Shown here piece after piece: positions 1 through 6,551 of a DNA stretch of 9,747 nucleotides (its first letter is position 1; each line of letters starts with the position of its first letter). A program made the position numbers and the translations under genes. Origin of the DNA: an uncultured Asticcacaulis sp. (GTDB taxonomy: Bacteria > Pseudomonadota > Alphaproteobacteria > Caulobacterales > Caulobacteraceae); assembly GCA_946480125.1 (NCBI GenBank), contig CAMLIY010000102.1:1-9747 (forward strand). Direction: 5' to 3'. A model generated the notes under the pieces. The model had not been told where the DNA came from. It did no database searches and worked only from the letters and a program-made list of their open reading frames with translations.

Positions 1-281
1 TCGCCCATGTGCTGCATATCGTCGATTCGCTGGAGACGGCGCATATGTTCGGCATCGCCCTGGCGCCGATGACGCATGAGTTCCTGAATGCTCATGCCAG
101 TTTCGATCCCTATTCGGTGCTCGATTTCGAACGCATTGCCGAGGTGTGGATACCGCTGTCGGTGGCGCTTAACAGCATCCACCATTCGATGGGCGAACGC
201 GATCTTTACCCCTTTATCCTGACCCCGGTGATCAAGCAGAAACTGGCCTATGTGCACGGACTGCTGACGCGGCAAATTTGA
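1..281 (+). CDS. C-terminal part of a putative zinc-binding metallopeptidase (partial, 5' end off the window)
   Basis: Only the last 92 codons are present; the first whole codon is at base 3 and the gene ends in TGA at 279-281. The visible segment opens with A-H-V-L-H-I-V-D-S-L-E-T-A and later has N-S-I-H-H-S-M-G followed by D-L-Y-P-F. I recognise this pattern as the C-terminal end of the putative zinc-binding metallopeptidase family (PF15887, Peptidase_Mx type), where a W-A-E-x-x-A-H-Y-L-H-I-V-D-T-L-E-T-like stretch follows the HExxH zinc motif. That catalytic motif would lie outside the window, so peptidase activity cannot be judged here. No signal peptide or membrane segment can be assessed in the fragment. 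The GTG at base 9 falls inside the conserved stretch, so I do not take it as the real start. The family assignment is from memory of the motif; biological function in this family is poorly known. Confidence 0.75.
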   Translation, partial: AHVLHIVDSLETAHMFGIALAPMTHEFLNAHASFDPYSVLDFERIAEVWIPLSVALNSIHHSMGERDLYPFILTPVIKQKLAYVHGLLTRQI

Positions 282-318
282 CTTTATACCTCCCCGAATT
301 GTTCTGGGAGCGGGGCCG

Positions 319-334
319 ACGCGCGCTTGCGCGT
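319..334. repeat. Small GC-rich inverted repeat between metallopeptidase and esterase genes
   Basis: ACGCGC and GCGCGT are perfect 6-base complements around a GCTT loop. They lie in the 118-base gap between the two plus-strand genes. There is no clean T-run after it, only the T-rich stretch at about 350-360, so calling it a terminator would be weak. Nothing else in this gap is convincing as a promoter. Confidence 0.3.
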
Positions 335-399
335 TGGTGGTGGGGGTTCTTGCTTTCTTCCCTGACAATGGCCACTATCGCCCAAAAGGGAGGGAAACC

Positions 400-1488
400 A
401 TGTGGAAACTCATCGTACTTACGGCTGGCGTACTTTTAGCCATTCCTGCCCTGGCCGAGGAACCATTGCCGATGAATATCGTTGGCCGCGTCTTGCCAGC
501 CGAAAGCAAAGGTATCCATAGCCTGACCTATCAGTGGCCTGCCATTTATTTCGAATCGCGTTTCACGGGCGATCAGGTTACGGTGCGTTTCGACGATTTC
601 AGCAATAATTTCAATCTTGTCGTCGATGGCAAATTGCTGATGATCGTACTTAAACCTGGCAAGCAGGATTGGCAGCTCGATCATCTGGGTGCCGGGCCGC
701 ACAGCATCCGGCTTGAGAAGCGCTCGGAAACCCAGTATGCGACAGGCCGGTTTGGTGGCTTTTATGTGCCGGACACAACGGCCATCCTTCCCGCGCCTAA
801 TCAGGCCCGCCAGATCGAGTTCATTGGCGATTCGCTGACCGTCGGCTACGGCAATACCTCCGCCTTTTCCCAATGCACGCCCGAGGAAATATTCGAAACC
901 ACTGACGCCCAGCAGGGCTTCGGCCCGCTGACCGCCAAACATTTCGATGCCGACTACCAGATCAACGCCTTTTCCGGCCTCGGCATGGTGCGCAATTATG
1001 ACGGCCGCGAGCATCCGAAATATCATATGCCGATGCTCTATGACCGGGCGATCTTCGACGATCCGACGCCCGCCAAACAACCCGCCAATGAACCTATATG
1101 GCATCCGCAGGTCATCGTCATCGGCATCGGCGGCAATGACTTCTCGACGCCCGTCCGGCCTGACGAACGGTGGAAGACCGAAGCGGGTCTCCGCGCCGAT
1201 TATGTCAAGACCTATACCGCCTTCGTGAAAACGATCCGCGCCCGCCATCCGAACGCCCTTATCATTCTCGCCACCCCGCCGGGCCGCGAGGAAGGCTATA
1301 GTGGTGGCACGGATGATGTCTTCGCCGCTATAAAGGCCGGCGGCGACACGAACATCGATCGCGTCACCCTGCCCGTACTGGACAAGATCGGCTGCAATGG
1401 CCATCCCTCTACCCGCGCCGATGCCCGCGTGGCCGATTTCTACATCAAATACCTGACCGACCATCCGCAAGTCTGGCAAGGGAAATAA
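400..1488 (+). CDS. Secreted SGNH/GDSL esterase, carbohydrate esterase family 2-like (probable acetyl esterase)
   Basis: 362 residues. The ATG at 400 is chosen because a strong purine-rich Shine-Dalgarno (GGGAGGG, about 388-394) sits just before it and the protein then begins with a textbook signal peptide: M-W-K, a hydrophobic core, and A-L-A cleavage after about residue 19. The frame stays open to a GTG at 334, but those 22 extra codons would spoil the signal. Residues 20-135 are beta-rich, as in the jelly-roll N-terminal domain of CE2 enzymes. The SGNH domain follows: block I G-D-S-L-T-V-G-Y-G with catalytic Ser145, a glycine block in S-G-L-G-M-V-R-N-Y, block III G-G-N-D (Asn246), and block V with His335 in C-N-G-H-P. 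CE2 enzymes remove acetyl groups from xylan or glucomannan; I infer a similar exported role. Only two cysteines exist, Cys159 and Cys332. The next gene is 114 bases downstream beyond a terminator-like hairpin, so this is probably a separate transcript. Confidence 0.85.
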   Translation: MWKLIVLTAGVLLAIPALAEEPLPMNIVGRVLPAESKGIHSLTYQWPAIYFESRFTGDQVTVRFDDFSNNFNLVVDGKLLMIVLKPGKQDWQLDHLGAGPHSIRLEKRSETQYATGRFGGFYVPDTTAILPAPNQARQIEFIGDSLTVGYGNTSAFSQCTPEEIFETTDAQQGFGPLTAKHFDADYQINAFSGLGMVRNYDGREHPKYHMPMLYDRAIFDDPTPAKQPANEPIWHPQVIVIGIGGNDFSTPVRPDERWKTEAGLRADYVKTYTAFVKTIRARHPNALIILATPPGREEGYSGGTDDVFAAIKAGGDTNIDRVTLPVLDKIGCNGHPSTRADARVADFYIKYLTDHPQVWQGK

Positions 1489-1552
1489 GGTTTAACTGCG
1501 GGTAAGCTCCCTACGCCAACCCTCCACAACTGCGCACAACAGGCGACAAACG

Positions 1553-1588
1553 AAAAACCGCGTGCTAGAAATGGTTAACGCGGTTTTT
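1553..1588 (+). terminator. Intrinsic terminator-like hairpin after the esterase gene
   Basis: The arms AAAAACCGCGT (1553-1563) and ACGCGGTTTTT (1578-1588) are perfect 11-base complements around a 14-base loop, with the U-run formed by the 3' end of the right arm. It fits termination of the esterase transcript 64 bases after its stop codon. It is unusual in ending exactly where the Shine-Dalgarno of the next gene begins (GAGGGG, 1589-1594), so it also lies inside any leader of the DUF2939 gene. It is symmetrical enough to work on the other strand, but no minus-strand gene ends here. Confidence 0.75.
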
Positions 1589-1602
1589 GAGGGGAAAATT
1601 AC

Positions 1603-2223
1603 GTGTCGCGCATCTTTGGTCTCTTACTTATTGTCGTGGTTCTGGCTGCCGCCGGTTTGTTCTACGCCGCGCCGATCATCTCGTTTTACGATGTGCGCAG
1701 CGCCTGCCAGAGCCAGGATATCGAATCCCTCGCCAAGCTGATTAACTTCGATTCGGTCCGCACCAGCCTGAAGGCGCAGCTACTGGCCGGCGACGAAGGC
1801 ATATCCGCCCCGGCGCCTTCCGCCCTCAATGATCCGGTCGGCGCCACCGGCAATGCCTTCAAGGGCGTTGCGGATTCCGTCGGCAAGGCCTTCAATGACC
1901 TGGTCAACCCGAACGCGGTGAAAACCCCGCCGCGGCCAGTGATCGATGTCGATAGCTACCTGACGCCCAAGGCCCTGCTCGGCCTGACCTACGGCACGGC
2001 GAAAGACGCCAACAGGTTCGAACTATCGAAATTCGAAGGCAAGCCGCCCTCCCCCAAGACGTCTTTTTTCAGCCTGGAACGCGCCCGCCTGACCGTGACT
2101 GACGACACGCGCGGCACCACCACTTTTACCTTCGAGCGCCACGGTCTGACTCACTGGACCCTTGTCCATATCGGTCTGCCGACCCCAGATATGGAACCGA
2201 AGCCCGAAACCCCGGCGGGCTGA
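1603..2223 (+). CDS. DUF2939-family membrane-anchored protein of unknown function
   Basis: 206 residues from a GTG start, chosen because GAGGGG at 1589-1594 sits 8 bases upstream and the protein then begins directly with a hydrophobic segment. Residues 5-22 form one membrane helix or uncleaved signal anchor, so the rest probably faces the periplasm. Next comes F-Y-D-V-R-S-A with C-Q-S-Q-D-I-E-S-L-A-K-L-I-N-F-D-S-V-R, which matches the DUF2939 (PF11159) pattern of a helical segment ending in a '[VI]xF..[LV]R.SLKAQL' stretch. A middle region rich in Ala, Pro and Gly (about 67-110) looks like a linker. The C-terminal part (about 145-195) alternates polar and hydrophobic residues like beta strands. 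No catalytic motif is visible and the function of the family is not known to me. It converges with the GH97 gene, 23 bases apart. It needs its own promoter or readthrough past the hairpin just upstream; I see no clear promoter consensus in 1489-1552. Confidence 0.8.
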   Translation: MSRIFGLLLIVVVLAAAGLFYAAPIISFYDVRSACQSQDIESLAKLINFDSVRTSLKAQLLAGDEGISAPAPSALNDPVGATGNAFKGVADSVGKAFNDLVNPNAVKTPPRPVIDVDSYLTPKALLGLTYGTAKDANRFELSKFEGKPPSPKTSFFSLERARLTVTDDTRGTTTFTFERHGLTHWTLVHIGLPTPDMEPKPETPAG

Positions 2224-2236
2224 TTCCTTGTCACAG

Positions 2237-2257
2237 CTCCCCGGTTTCACCGGGGAG
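2237..2257. repeat. GC-rich hairpin between convergent DUF2939 and GH97 genes
   Basis: CTCCCCGGT (2237-2245) and ACCGGGGAG (2249-2257) are perfect 9-base complements around a 3-base loop. The hairpin lies between two convergent genes, where a two-way terminator would be expected, but neither strand has a T-run after it. The GH97 stop codon (TGA, minus strand 2249-2247) falls in its loop and inner stem. It could assist factor-dependent termination or be one copy of a dispersed intergenic palindrome; the window alone cannot decide. Confidence 0.55.
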
Positions 2258-4109
2258 AGGGGATCGCGGCTCCCTTTCGAAAATGCGCCACATAGCCACC
2301 GCGCGCCCGCATACTCAGGGCGATTTGTGAAGCAGATGTCACTGTTTCTGCACGTCGCTCATAAGACGCCGGATTCCCGGCATCATCCGCATATTGCACC
2401 ATTTGCCAGGACCCTGCCTTCAAAAATTTCAACCCCACGACCAACGTCCGCGGGTCGCCGTTGTTGATTGCGGAGATGAACCAGTCGTCTCCACTACGCC
2501 GGGCAATCATGGCCATTTTGCCTGGCTCGCTGCCCTCCAGAACTATCGTCTCATCCCAAGTCGAAGGTACGGTTTTCAAAAGTTCCAGGGCTGGATTCGA
2601 TATATATGTCGCCGGATGTCCACCCATGGACAGATATGGCGAATTAAACATGATCATTTGAGCCAGCTCATGCGCCCAGGAGTTGCCTTGAAGTTCCTTC
2701 ATCTCGAAGACAGTCGGCGTATAATCGGCCGCGCCCACGACATAACGGGTAAATGGCAAGATCGTGTCATGTTCAGCGGAAAGCTTCCGCTTATAACGCG
2801 TGATTTGCCATTCGTGGCCGCGAACGGCTTCCCTGGTAAGAACATTCGGCCACGTACGTTCGGTGCCTGTTGGTTTGGAAGCGCCATGGAAATCAACCAT
2901 CAGATGCTCGGTGGCGGCATCCCGCGCCGTGTCTATATACCAGTTGGACCAGTCCCGGTTGGCCTGACCGGGGAAATCGACTTTCACGCCCACAACGCCA
3001 ATGTCCGCAAGTTTCCTGAACAGCGATTGGCGCGTCGCCGCGGCCTCCACATCGTGGCTGTGAATCCACACCCAAATGCCAATGTCGCGCTGACGGGCAT
3101 ATTTCACGGTGTTGGCCAATGAAGACCACGGGTCAGTCCATTTTGCCCAACCGTCGTCGATGAGGTAATAATCGTAGCCCAGTTCGCGGGTCCAGTCGAT
3201 CCACTGAGGCTGATCGTTTTCAAGTGGTTCGCCAATAGCAAGCCATTGCCATGTGGAAACTCCAGGGCGAATCCATCGTGCCTTTGCCAAGGCTTCTGCG
3301 GCTGGAGGGTTAAGATTTTGCACCAGCGTCGAGTTAACAAGCGCCGTTAAATCGCGTGCGATTATCGTGACACGCCAGGGCTGCACGACAGCCTGATCTG
3401 TAGACCAACCATTGGGATCCGCGTACATGCGCGCCGCAAGCGTTCCGTCTTTGGCCAGGGATATGGAGCTGTCACCGTAGTCGACAACCGCCGCTTCGCT
3501 CAAGGTCACCCAGATTCCATTGACTTTGGCCGTCAAAGGCAGGCCATAGGCTTTCTCCCCCAGCTTGGCTAAAGTGGTTTCCTTATAGAGGTTTTCATAA
3601 TCTGGCAGGAATTCTGTTGTCCAAACCCTGGCATCGGTTTCTGCCAACCTCCAACCTGATTGCTCCGCCTCGATTTTGCGTCCGACAAGAGCCGGTAAGC
3701 GCAACCGTACAGCGACACCATCATTCGCAACATGGACATCGGCCGAAAATATAACGCCGTTGGAAGCCAGCAAAAGCTTTGCGGTGTTCGCCTTATTTTC
3801 CGCCCAGCGTTTACCCCCGTAATAAGGGTAGCGCTCGGCGACTTTTCCGCGCTTCGTCCCTTGTATCGCTACGCCTCTCCCCAAGTCCACTCCGTTTGAG
3901 CGGATTCCCAGGGGTGACGGATCGAGTATCGGCTTGCCGTCTACCGACACGCGATATGTTAAAACACCACGTTCATCGCTTACAAGGGCTTTGACTCTCC
4001 CGTCCGGACTGGCGACCGATACGGGTCGCGCCTGTACCGAAGAAGATGCGAGGAGCAAAAACAATAGCCCGCCTAACAGCGGCAAGAAGCGAAAGCGGTC
4101 AAAAGCCAT
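2247..4109 (-). CDS. Secreted glycoside hydrolase family 97 enzyme, retaining type (alpha-galactosidase or alpha-glucosidase)
   Basis: 620 residues from the ATG at 4109. The start is chosen because it gives a clear signal peptide: M-A-F-D-R-F-R, a leucine-rich core, and cleavage after V-Q-A at about residue 27. The frame is open much further upstream, but that stretch is not protein-like. Residues 28-270 fit the N-terminal beta-sandwich domain of GH97. Residues 280-520 fit the (beta/alpha)8 barrel, with S-T-W-Q-W, Y-L-I-D-D-G-W, G-V-K-V-D-F (Asp378), V-D-F-H-G-A (about 405-410) and T-R-E-A-V-R-G-H-E-W (Glu433). Residues 530-610 form the C-terminal beta domain. Retaining GH97 enzymes have a nucleophile Asp in the position of Asp378; inverting SusB-type enzymes lack it. 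Asp378 and Glu433 are 55 residues apart, the spacing I recall for the nucleophile and acid/base of the Bacteroides retaining enzyme. Substrate is inferred; alpha-galactoside is the likeliest. GC in sampled stretches is about 48-57%, lower than in neighbours. No Shine-Dalgarno is visible. Confidence 0.9.
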   Translation of the reverse strand: MAFDRFRFLPLLGGLLFLLLASSSVQARPVSVASPDGRVKALVSDERGVLTYRVSVDGKPILDPSPLGIRSNGVDLGRGVAIQGTKRGKVAERYPYYGGKRWAENKANTAKLLLASNGVIFSADVHVANDGVAVRLRLPALVGRKIEAEQSGWRLAETDARVWTTEFLPDYENLYKETTLAKLGEKAYGLPLTAKVNGIWVTLSEAAVVDYGDSSISLAKDGTLAARMYADPNGWSTDQAVVQPWRVTIIARDLTALVNSTLVQNLNPPAAEALAKARWIRPGVSTWQWLAIGEPLENDQPQWIDWTRELGYDYYLIDDGWAKWTDPWSSLANTVKYARQRDIGIWVWIHSHDVEAAATRQSLFRKLADIGVVGVKVDFPGQANRDWSNWYIDTARDAATEHLMVDFHGASKPTGTERTWPNVLTREAVRGHEWQITRYKRKLSAEHDTILPFTRYVVGAADYTPTVFEMKELQGNSWAHELAQMIMFNSPYLSMGGHPATYISNPALELLKTVPSTWDETIVLEGSEPGKMAMIARRSGDDWFISAINNGDPRTLVVGLKFLKAGSWQMVQYADDAGNPASYERRAETVTSASQIALSMRARGGYVAHFRKGAAIPSPR

Positions 4110-4110
4110 A

Positions 4111-4126
4111 TGTTCTAATGTTCTAA
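4111..4126 (-). repeat. Tandem 8-base repeat abutting the GH97 start codon
   Basis: TGTTCTAA occurs twice in a row (4111-4118 and 4119-4126), which on the minus strand reads TTAGAACA twice and ends one base before the GH97 ATG. It occupies exactly the position where a Shine-Dalgarno should be, and no purine-rich ribosome binding sequence is present in that stretch. Whether it is a regulatory site or chance duplication cannot be told from sequence. Confidence 0.6.
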
Positions 4127-4200
4127 CAATCTCGAAATTAACAAAAGAATGGGGCGGTCTTATTCGCCTGGATGCTACCGGCAAGAAGAAGACCTCGTGG

Positions 4201-4283
4201 GACGACGGTATAATGGTAAGGTTGAGGCCAAAAATTTTACATATCAAATATGTATCATATATGCAAATGCGTGTCACGGTTGA
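4201..4283 (-). promoter_or_regulatory. AT-rich upstream region of the GH97 gene with short palindromes (probable promoter/operator zone)
   Basis: From about 4231 to 4268 the DNA is very AT-rich against a GC-rich background. It contains ACATAT-CAA-ATATGT (4239-4253), a perfect 6-base inverted repeat with a 3-base centre, followed by the palindrome CATATATG (4256-4263). On the minus strand, -10-like TATGAT and TAAAAT sequences occur here, giving a leader of roughly 110-140 bases before the GH97 ATG, but no well-spaced -35 box stands out. A plus-strand TATAAT (4209-4214) also lacks a -35. I infer a regulated promoter for GH97; exact elements are not defined. The 4110-4200 part of this gap shows only the tandem repeat by the start codon. 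Confidence 0.4.
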
Positions 4284-4720
4284 ATTGCTGACAATAAAGT
4301 GTTCGAAGCGCCTCCACCCGCATAGGATAAGCGGCGCGGGCTTTTGTGCGCCTTTGCCGACCGGATGCTGCTCAAGGTCACCGCCATGGACGATCCCGCA
4401 GACCTGCCGGGCGTAGAGCGCGCGGCGCGCGTGGCCGCCGTCATTGAGCTCCTCTACAGCCGCTATGACTGCGCCGAGCGGCAGAAACCGAAACCGCGCA
4501 AAGTCGACGCCGAACGTGCCACCCACAAAGAAGCGGCGATCAAGGCGCAGGTCTCCCTGGCCAGTACGCTGAAATGGGGCGATGAGCGGCGGCGATCGAC
4601 CCAAGTGCCGTGCCGTCCTGGCAGAAAGTCACCTATGTTGATTACACCGACGCTTTCGAAGCGGCCCGCGCAGAACTGGCCGTGAAAAAACGTGCTGAGG
4701 CGCAAGCGGCGCAAATTCCC
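4284..4720 (+). pseudogene. Decayed gene of unknown family, with in-frame stop and frameshift
   Basis: One frame reads protein-like from about 4284: A-D-N-K-V-F-E-A-P-P-P-A, then TAG at 4323-4325, then in the same frame D-K-R-R-G-L-L-C-A-F-A-D-R-M-L-L-K-V-T-A-M-D-D-P, on through an E-R-A-A-R-V-A-A-V-I-E helix to K-W-G-D-E-R-R near 4590. There that frame turns into unlikely sequence. The frame one base back becomes protein-like, with A-A-A-I-D-P-S-A-V-P-S-W-Q-K-V-T-Y-V-D-Y and D-A-F-E-A-A-R-A-E-L-A-V-K-K-R-A-E-A-Q to about 4720. The switch lies in a short CGG/GCG repeat, where loss of one base would be easy. The remnant would be about 145 residues, mostly helical and charged, with no signal peptide. 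I do not recognise the family, although similar small DNA-binding-like proteins occur in alphaproteobacteria. Alternatives are an intact downstream gene starting at TTG 4344 plus a sequencing error. It lies between the divergent GH97 and permease genes. Confidence 0.5.
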
Positions 4721-4829
4721 ACTCCCCCTTTGCGCGGGTCGCCTCCGCGTTCGGGCTGGAGATGCGGGAATGTCAGCAGAACGGCTGATCGGACTTGTCT
4801 CACGGTCGTTTAGAGGGCATGTAGCTTCC

Positions 4830-5747
4830 ATGCTCGACACCCTGATCCGCGTCCTGGTTTTCTTCGCCTTTATCGGCCTCGGAGCCTTGCTGGTGAACCT
4901 GAAACGTCTGAACGCGCAAGGGCTCGACGGCCTGTCCGCCTATTTCTACTGGCTTGCCTTTCCATGCTGGCTGGTGACGAGCTTCGCCAAACTGCCTCCT
5001 TTCAAACCCGCCATGACCGTGCCTTTGCTGGCCTATCTCGCGGCCATGATCGTGACCGCCGGCCTCGTCATCCTCACAGTTCGCGTGCTGAAAGGCCGCA
5101 AGGACGACTCGGTCGCCGCCGGCATGGCCGGTTTCATCAATAATTCGGCCTTCTTAGGCATTCCCATAGCCATCAGCCTGTTTGGCCCGGCTGTCTCGCA
5201 TACCGGCCCGCTGGTCGTGGCCGCTGATTTCCTTCTTCTGTTCAGCCTGGGCTGTGCCGGCCTGGCCAAGGCCTCAGGTCAGACCATCCTGACCGCGCTT
5301 AGCAATACCGCCCGCAACCCCACCGTCATTGGCGCGCTGATCGGCGTTTTATGTATGCTACTCGGTTTTCACTTCCCGCCGGCGATTGCAAACGCGCTCG
5401 ATATGCTGGGCCATTCCGGACCGCCCGTGGCCCTGGTGGCGCTCGGCGGCATGCTGGCCCTGATGCCAACTGCCAATCTGATCCGGCCCGATATTACCAG
5501 CGCCGCCGCCATTATCGGCAAGATCCTGCTGGCTCCGGCGCTGGTCGCCATCACGCTTACGCTGCTGCACGTAGATCCGCTGACTTTCCGTGTCTTTGTT
5601 TTCCTGTCAGCCACCCCCACGGCGGTGAGTGTGTTCATCCAGTCCAAAATGTACGGCCTGTGGTTCGAAGGCGCCGCCAAATCGGTGGCGCAGTCGACCC
5701 TGATCAGCCTGTTCACCCTGTCCGCCCTTGCGCTCCTGCTCAGTTGA
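4830..5747 (+). CDS. AEC (auxin efflux carrier) family permease
   Basis: 305 residues, close to the usual 300-320 for this family. The ATG at 4830 is chosen because the first membrane helix then starts within a few residues, as is usual for AEC proteins; GAGGG lies 12 bases upstream, a slightly long spacing. The frame is open to 4692, including an ATG at 4770, but that extension is polar and reads like intergenic DNA. About ten hydrophobic segments are visible, in two halves separated by the polar stretch at about 145-163. The N-N-S-A-F-L-G-I-P motif (104-112) and the N-P (163-164) are typical of AEC (PF03547) proteins, which carry small organic anions such as malate or malonate. The substrate here cannot be told. 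It follows the decayed gene and converges with the dehydrogenase gene with no gap at all: its TGA (5745-5747) is followed at once by the other gene's stop. Confidence 0.88.
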   Translation: MLDTLIRVLVFFAFIGLGALLVNLKRLNAQGLDGLSAYFYWLAFPCWLVTSFAKLPPFKPAMTVPLLAYLAAMIVTAGLVILTVRVLKGRKDDSVAAGMAGFINNSAFLGIPIAISLFGPAVSHTGPLVVAADFLLLFSLGCAGLAKASGQTILTALSNTARNPTVIGALIGVLCMLLGFHFPPAIANALDMLGHSGPPVALVALGGMLALMPTANLIRPDITSAAAIIGKILLAPALVAITLTLLHVDPLTFRVFVFLSATPTAVSVFIQSKMYGLWFEGAAKSVAQSTLISLFTLSALALLLS

Positions 5748-6548
5748 TTATTTCGGCGAAGTTGCCGTGCCCGCCAGAATGCCGCCATCGATATTGAATT
5801 CTGATCCGGTGATATAGGTCGCTTCATCCGAGGCCAGCAAAATCGCCACAGCCGCCACCTCGTCCGGCCGGCCAAAGCGATGCAGCGGCATGCCGGCCAG
5901 CAAGCGTTTTTCATCCTCCGCGCCATCGATCATGGCGTCCCACATCGGCGTGCGGATCGAGGCCGGATAGAGCGAATTACAGCGGATGCCGAGGTTCTGC
6001 TCGGCGCAATAAAGCGCCACAGTCTTGCTGTGATTGCGGATCGCGGCCTTGCTGGCGGCATAGGCAGCGGTTTTCGGCACGCCCACCAGCCCGGACCGGC
6101 TCGACATATTGATGATCGAACCGCCCCGTCCGGTGGCCCGCATCGCCTGGATGGCGTGTTTGCAGCCGAGGAACACGCTGTCTAGATTGATCCGCATCAC
6201 CTGATGCCAGTCTTCCAGGCTTGTATGCTCCGGATCATGTGACCGCCCGCTTTCGGTGCCGGTGATGCCGGCATTATTGACCAGCACATCAAGCCCGCCA
6301 TGTCTGGAGACAATGGCGGCCATGACCGCCGCCCATTGGCTTTCGTCCGTCGCGTCATGGCGCAAAAAGTGGGCGTTTTCGCCCAGAGCCGCCGCCTTGA
6401 CTTGCCCGGTTTCGGCATTGATATCGCTGATAATCACCCGCGCGCCTTCCGCCACGAAGGCTTCGGCGATGGCGGCGCCGATGCCGCTGGCCGCGCCGGT
6501 GATAAGGGCCGTTTTGCCTGCCAATCTGCCCACAATGTGTCTGTTCAT
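5748..6548 (-). CDS. NAD-type short-chain dehydrogenase/reductase (classical SDR)
   Basis: 266 residues, a normal length for classical SDR enzymes. The Rossmann nucleotide-binding motif is T-G-A-A-S-G-I-G (17-24), with N-N-A-G at 91-94. The catalytic tetrad is Asn121, Ser150, Tyr163 and Lys167 (Y-A-A-S-K). Asp42, at the end of the second strand, normally selects NAD(H) over NADP(H). The C-terminal [11 protein letters not shown] motif is typical. The substrate is unknown; relatives act on secondary alcohols, sugars and cyclic alcohols, so no gene name is justified. The start at 6548 is supported by AGGG 9 bases upstream and by the first strand beginning soon after. That AGGG lies inside the 3' arm of the strong hairpin at 6556-6581, so translation from any alaS readthrough transcript may be hindered. 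It lies 58 bases after alaS on the same strand. Its stop (TAA, 5750-5748) directly abuts the permease stop. Confidence 0.92.
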   Translation of the reverse strand: MNRHIVGRLAGKTALITGAASGIGAAIAEAFVAEGARVIISDINAETGQVKAAALGENAHFLRHDATDESQWAAVMAAIVSRHGGLDVLVNNAGITGTESGRSHDPEHTSLEDWHQVMRINLDSVFLGCKHAIQAMRATGRGGSIINMSSRSGLVGVPKTAAYAASKAAIRNHSKTVALYCAEQNLGIRCNSLYPASIRTPMWDAMIDGAEDEKRLLAGMPLHRFGRPDEVAAVAILLASDEATYITGSEFNIDGGILAGTATSPK

Positions 6549-6551
6549 ATG

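Noticed and set aside
334..399. Upstream GTG start for the esterase at 334
   Set aside because: It would put 22 polar residues before the signal peptide and ignores the strong ribosome binding site just before the ATG at 400.
436..1479. A 347-codon open frame on the minus strand opposite the esterase gene
   Set aside because: It lies wholly opposite a gene with signal peptide, ribosome binding site and all SGNH blocks; long antisense frames are common in GC-rich coding DNA and its translation shows no family motif.
4209..4214. Plus-strand TATAAT as a promoter for the decayed gene
   Set aside because: No -35-like sequence lies 16-18 bases upstream, and the surrounding DNA is AT-rich enough for a chance match.
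4714..4772. Imperfect inverted repeat ATTCCC...GGGAAT flanking about 59 bases as a small mobile element
   Set aside because: Matching arms are only about six bases plus a broken CTCC/GGAG extension, and no target duplication is seen.
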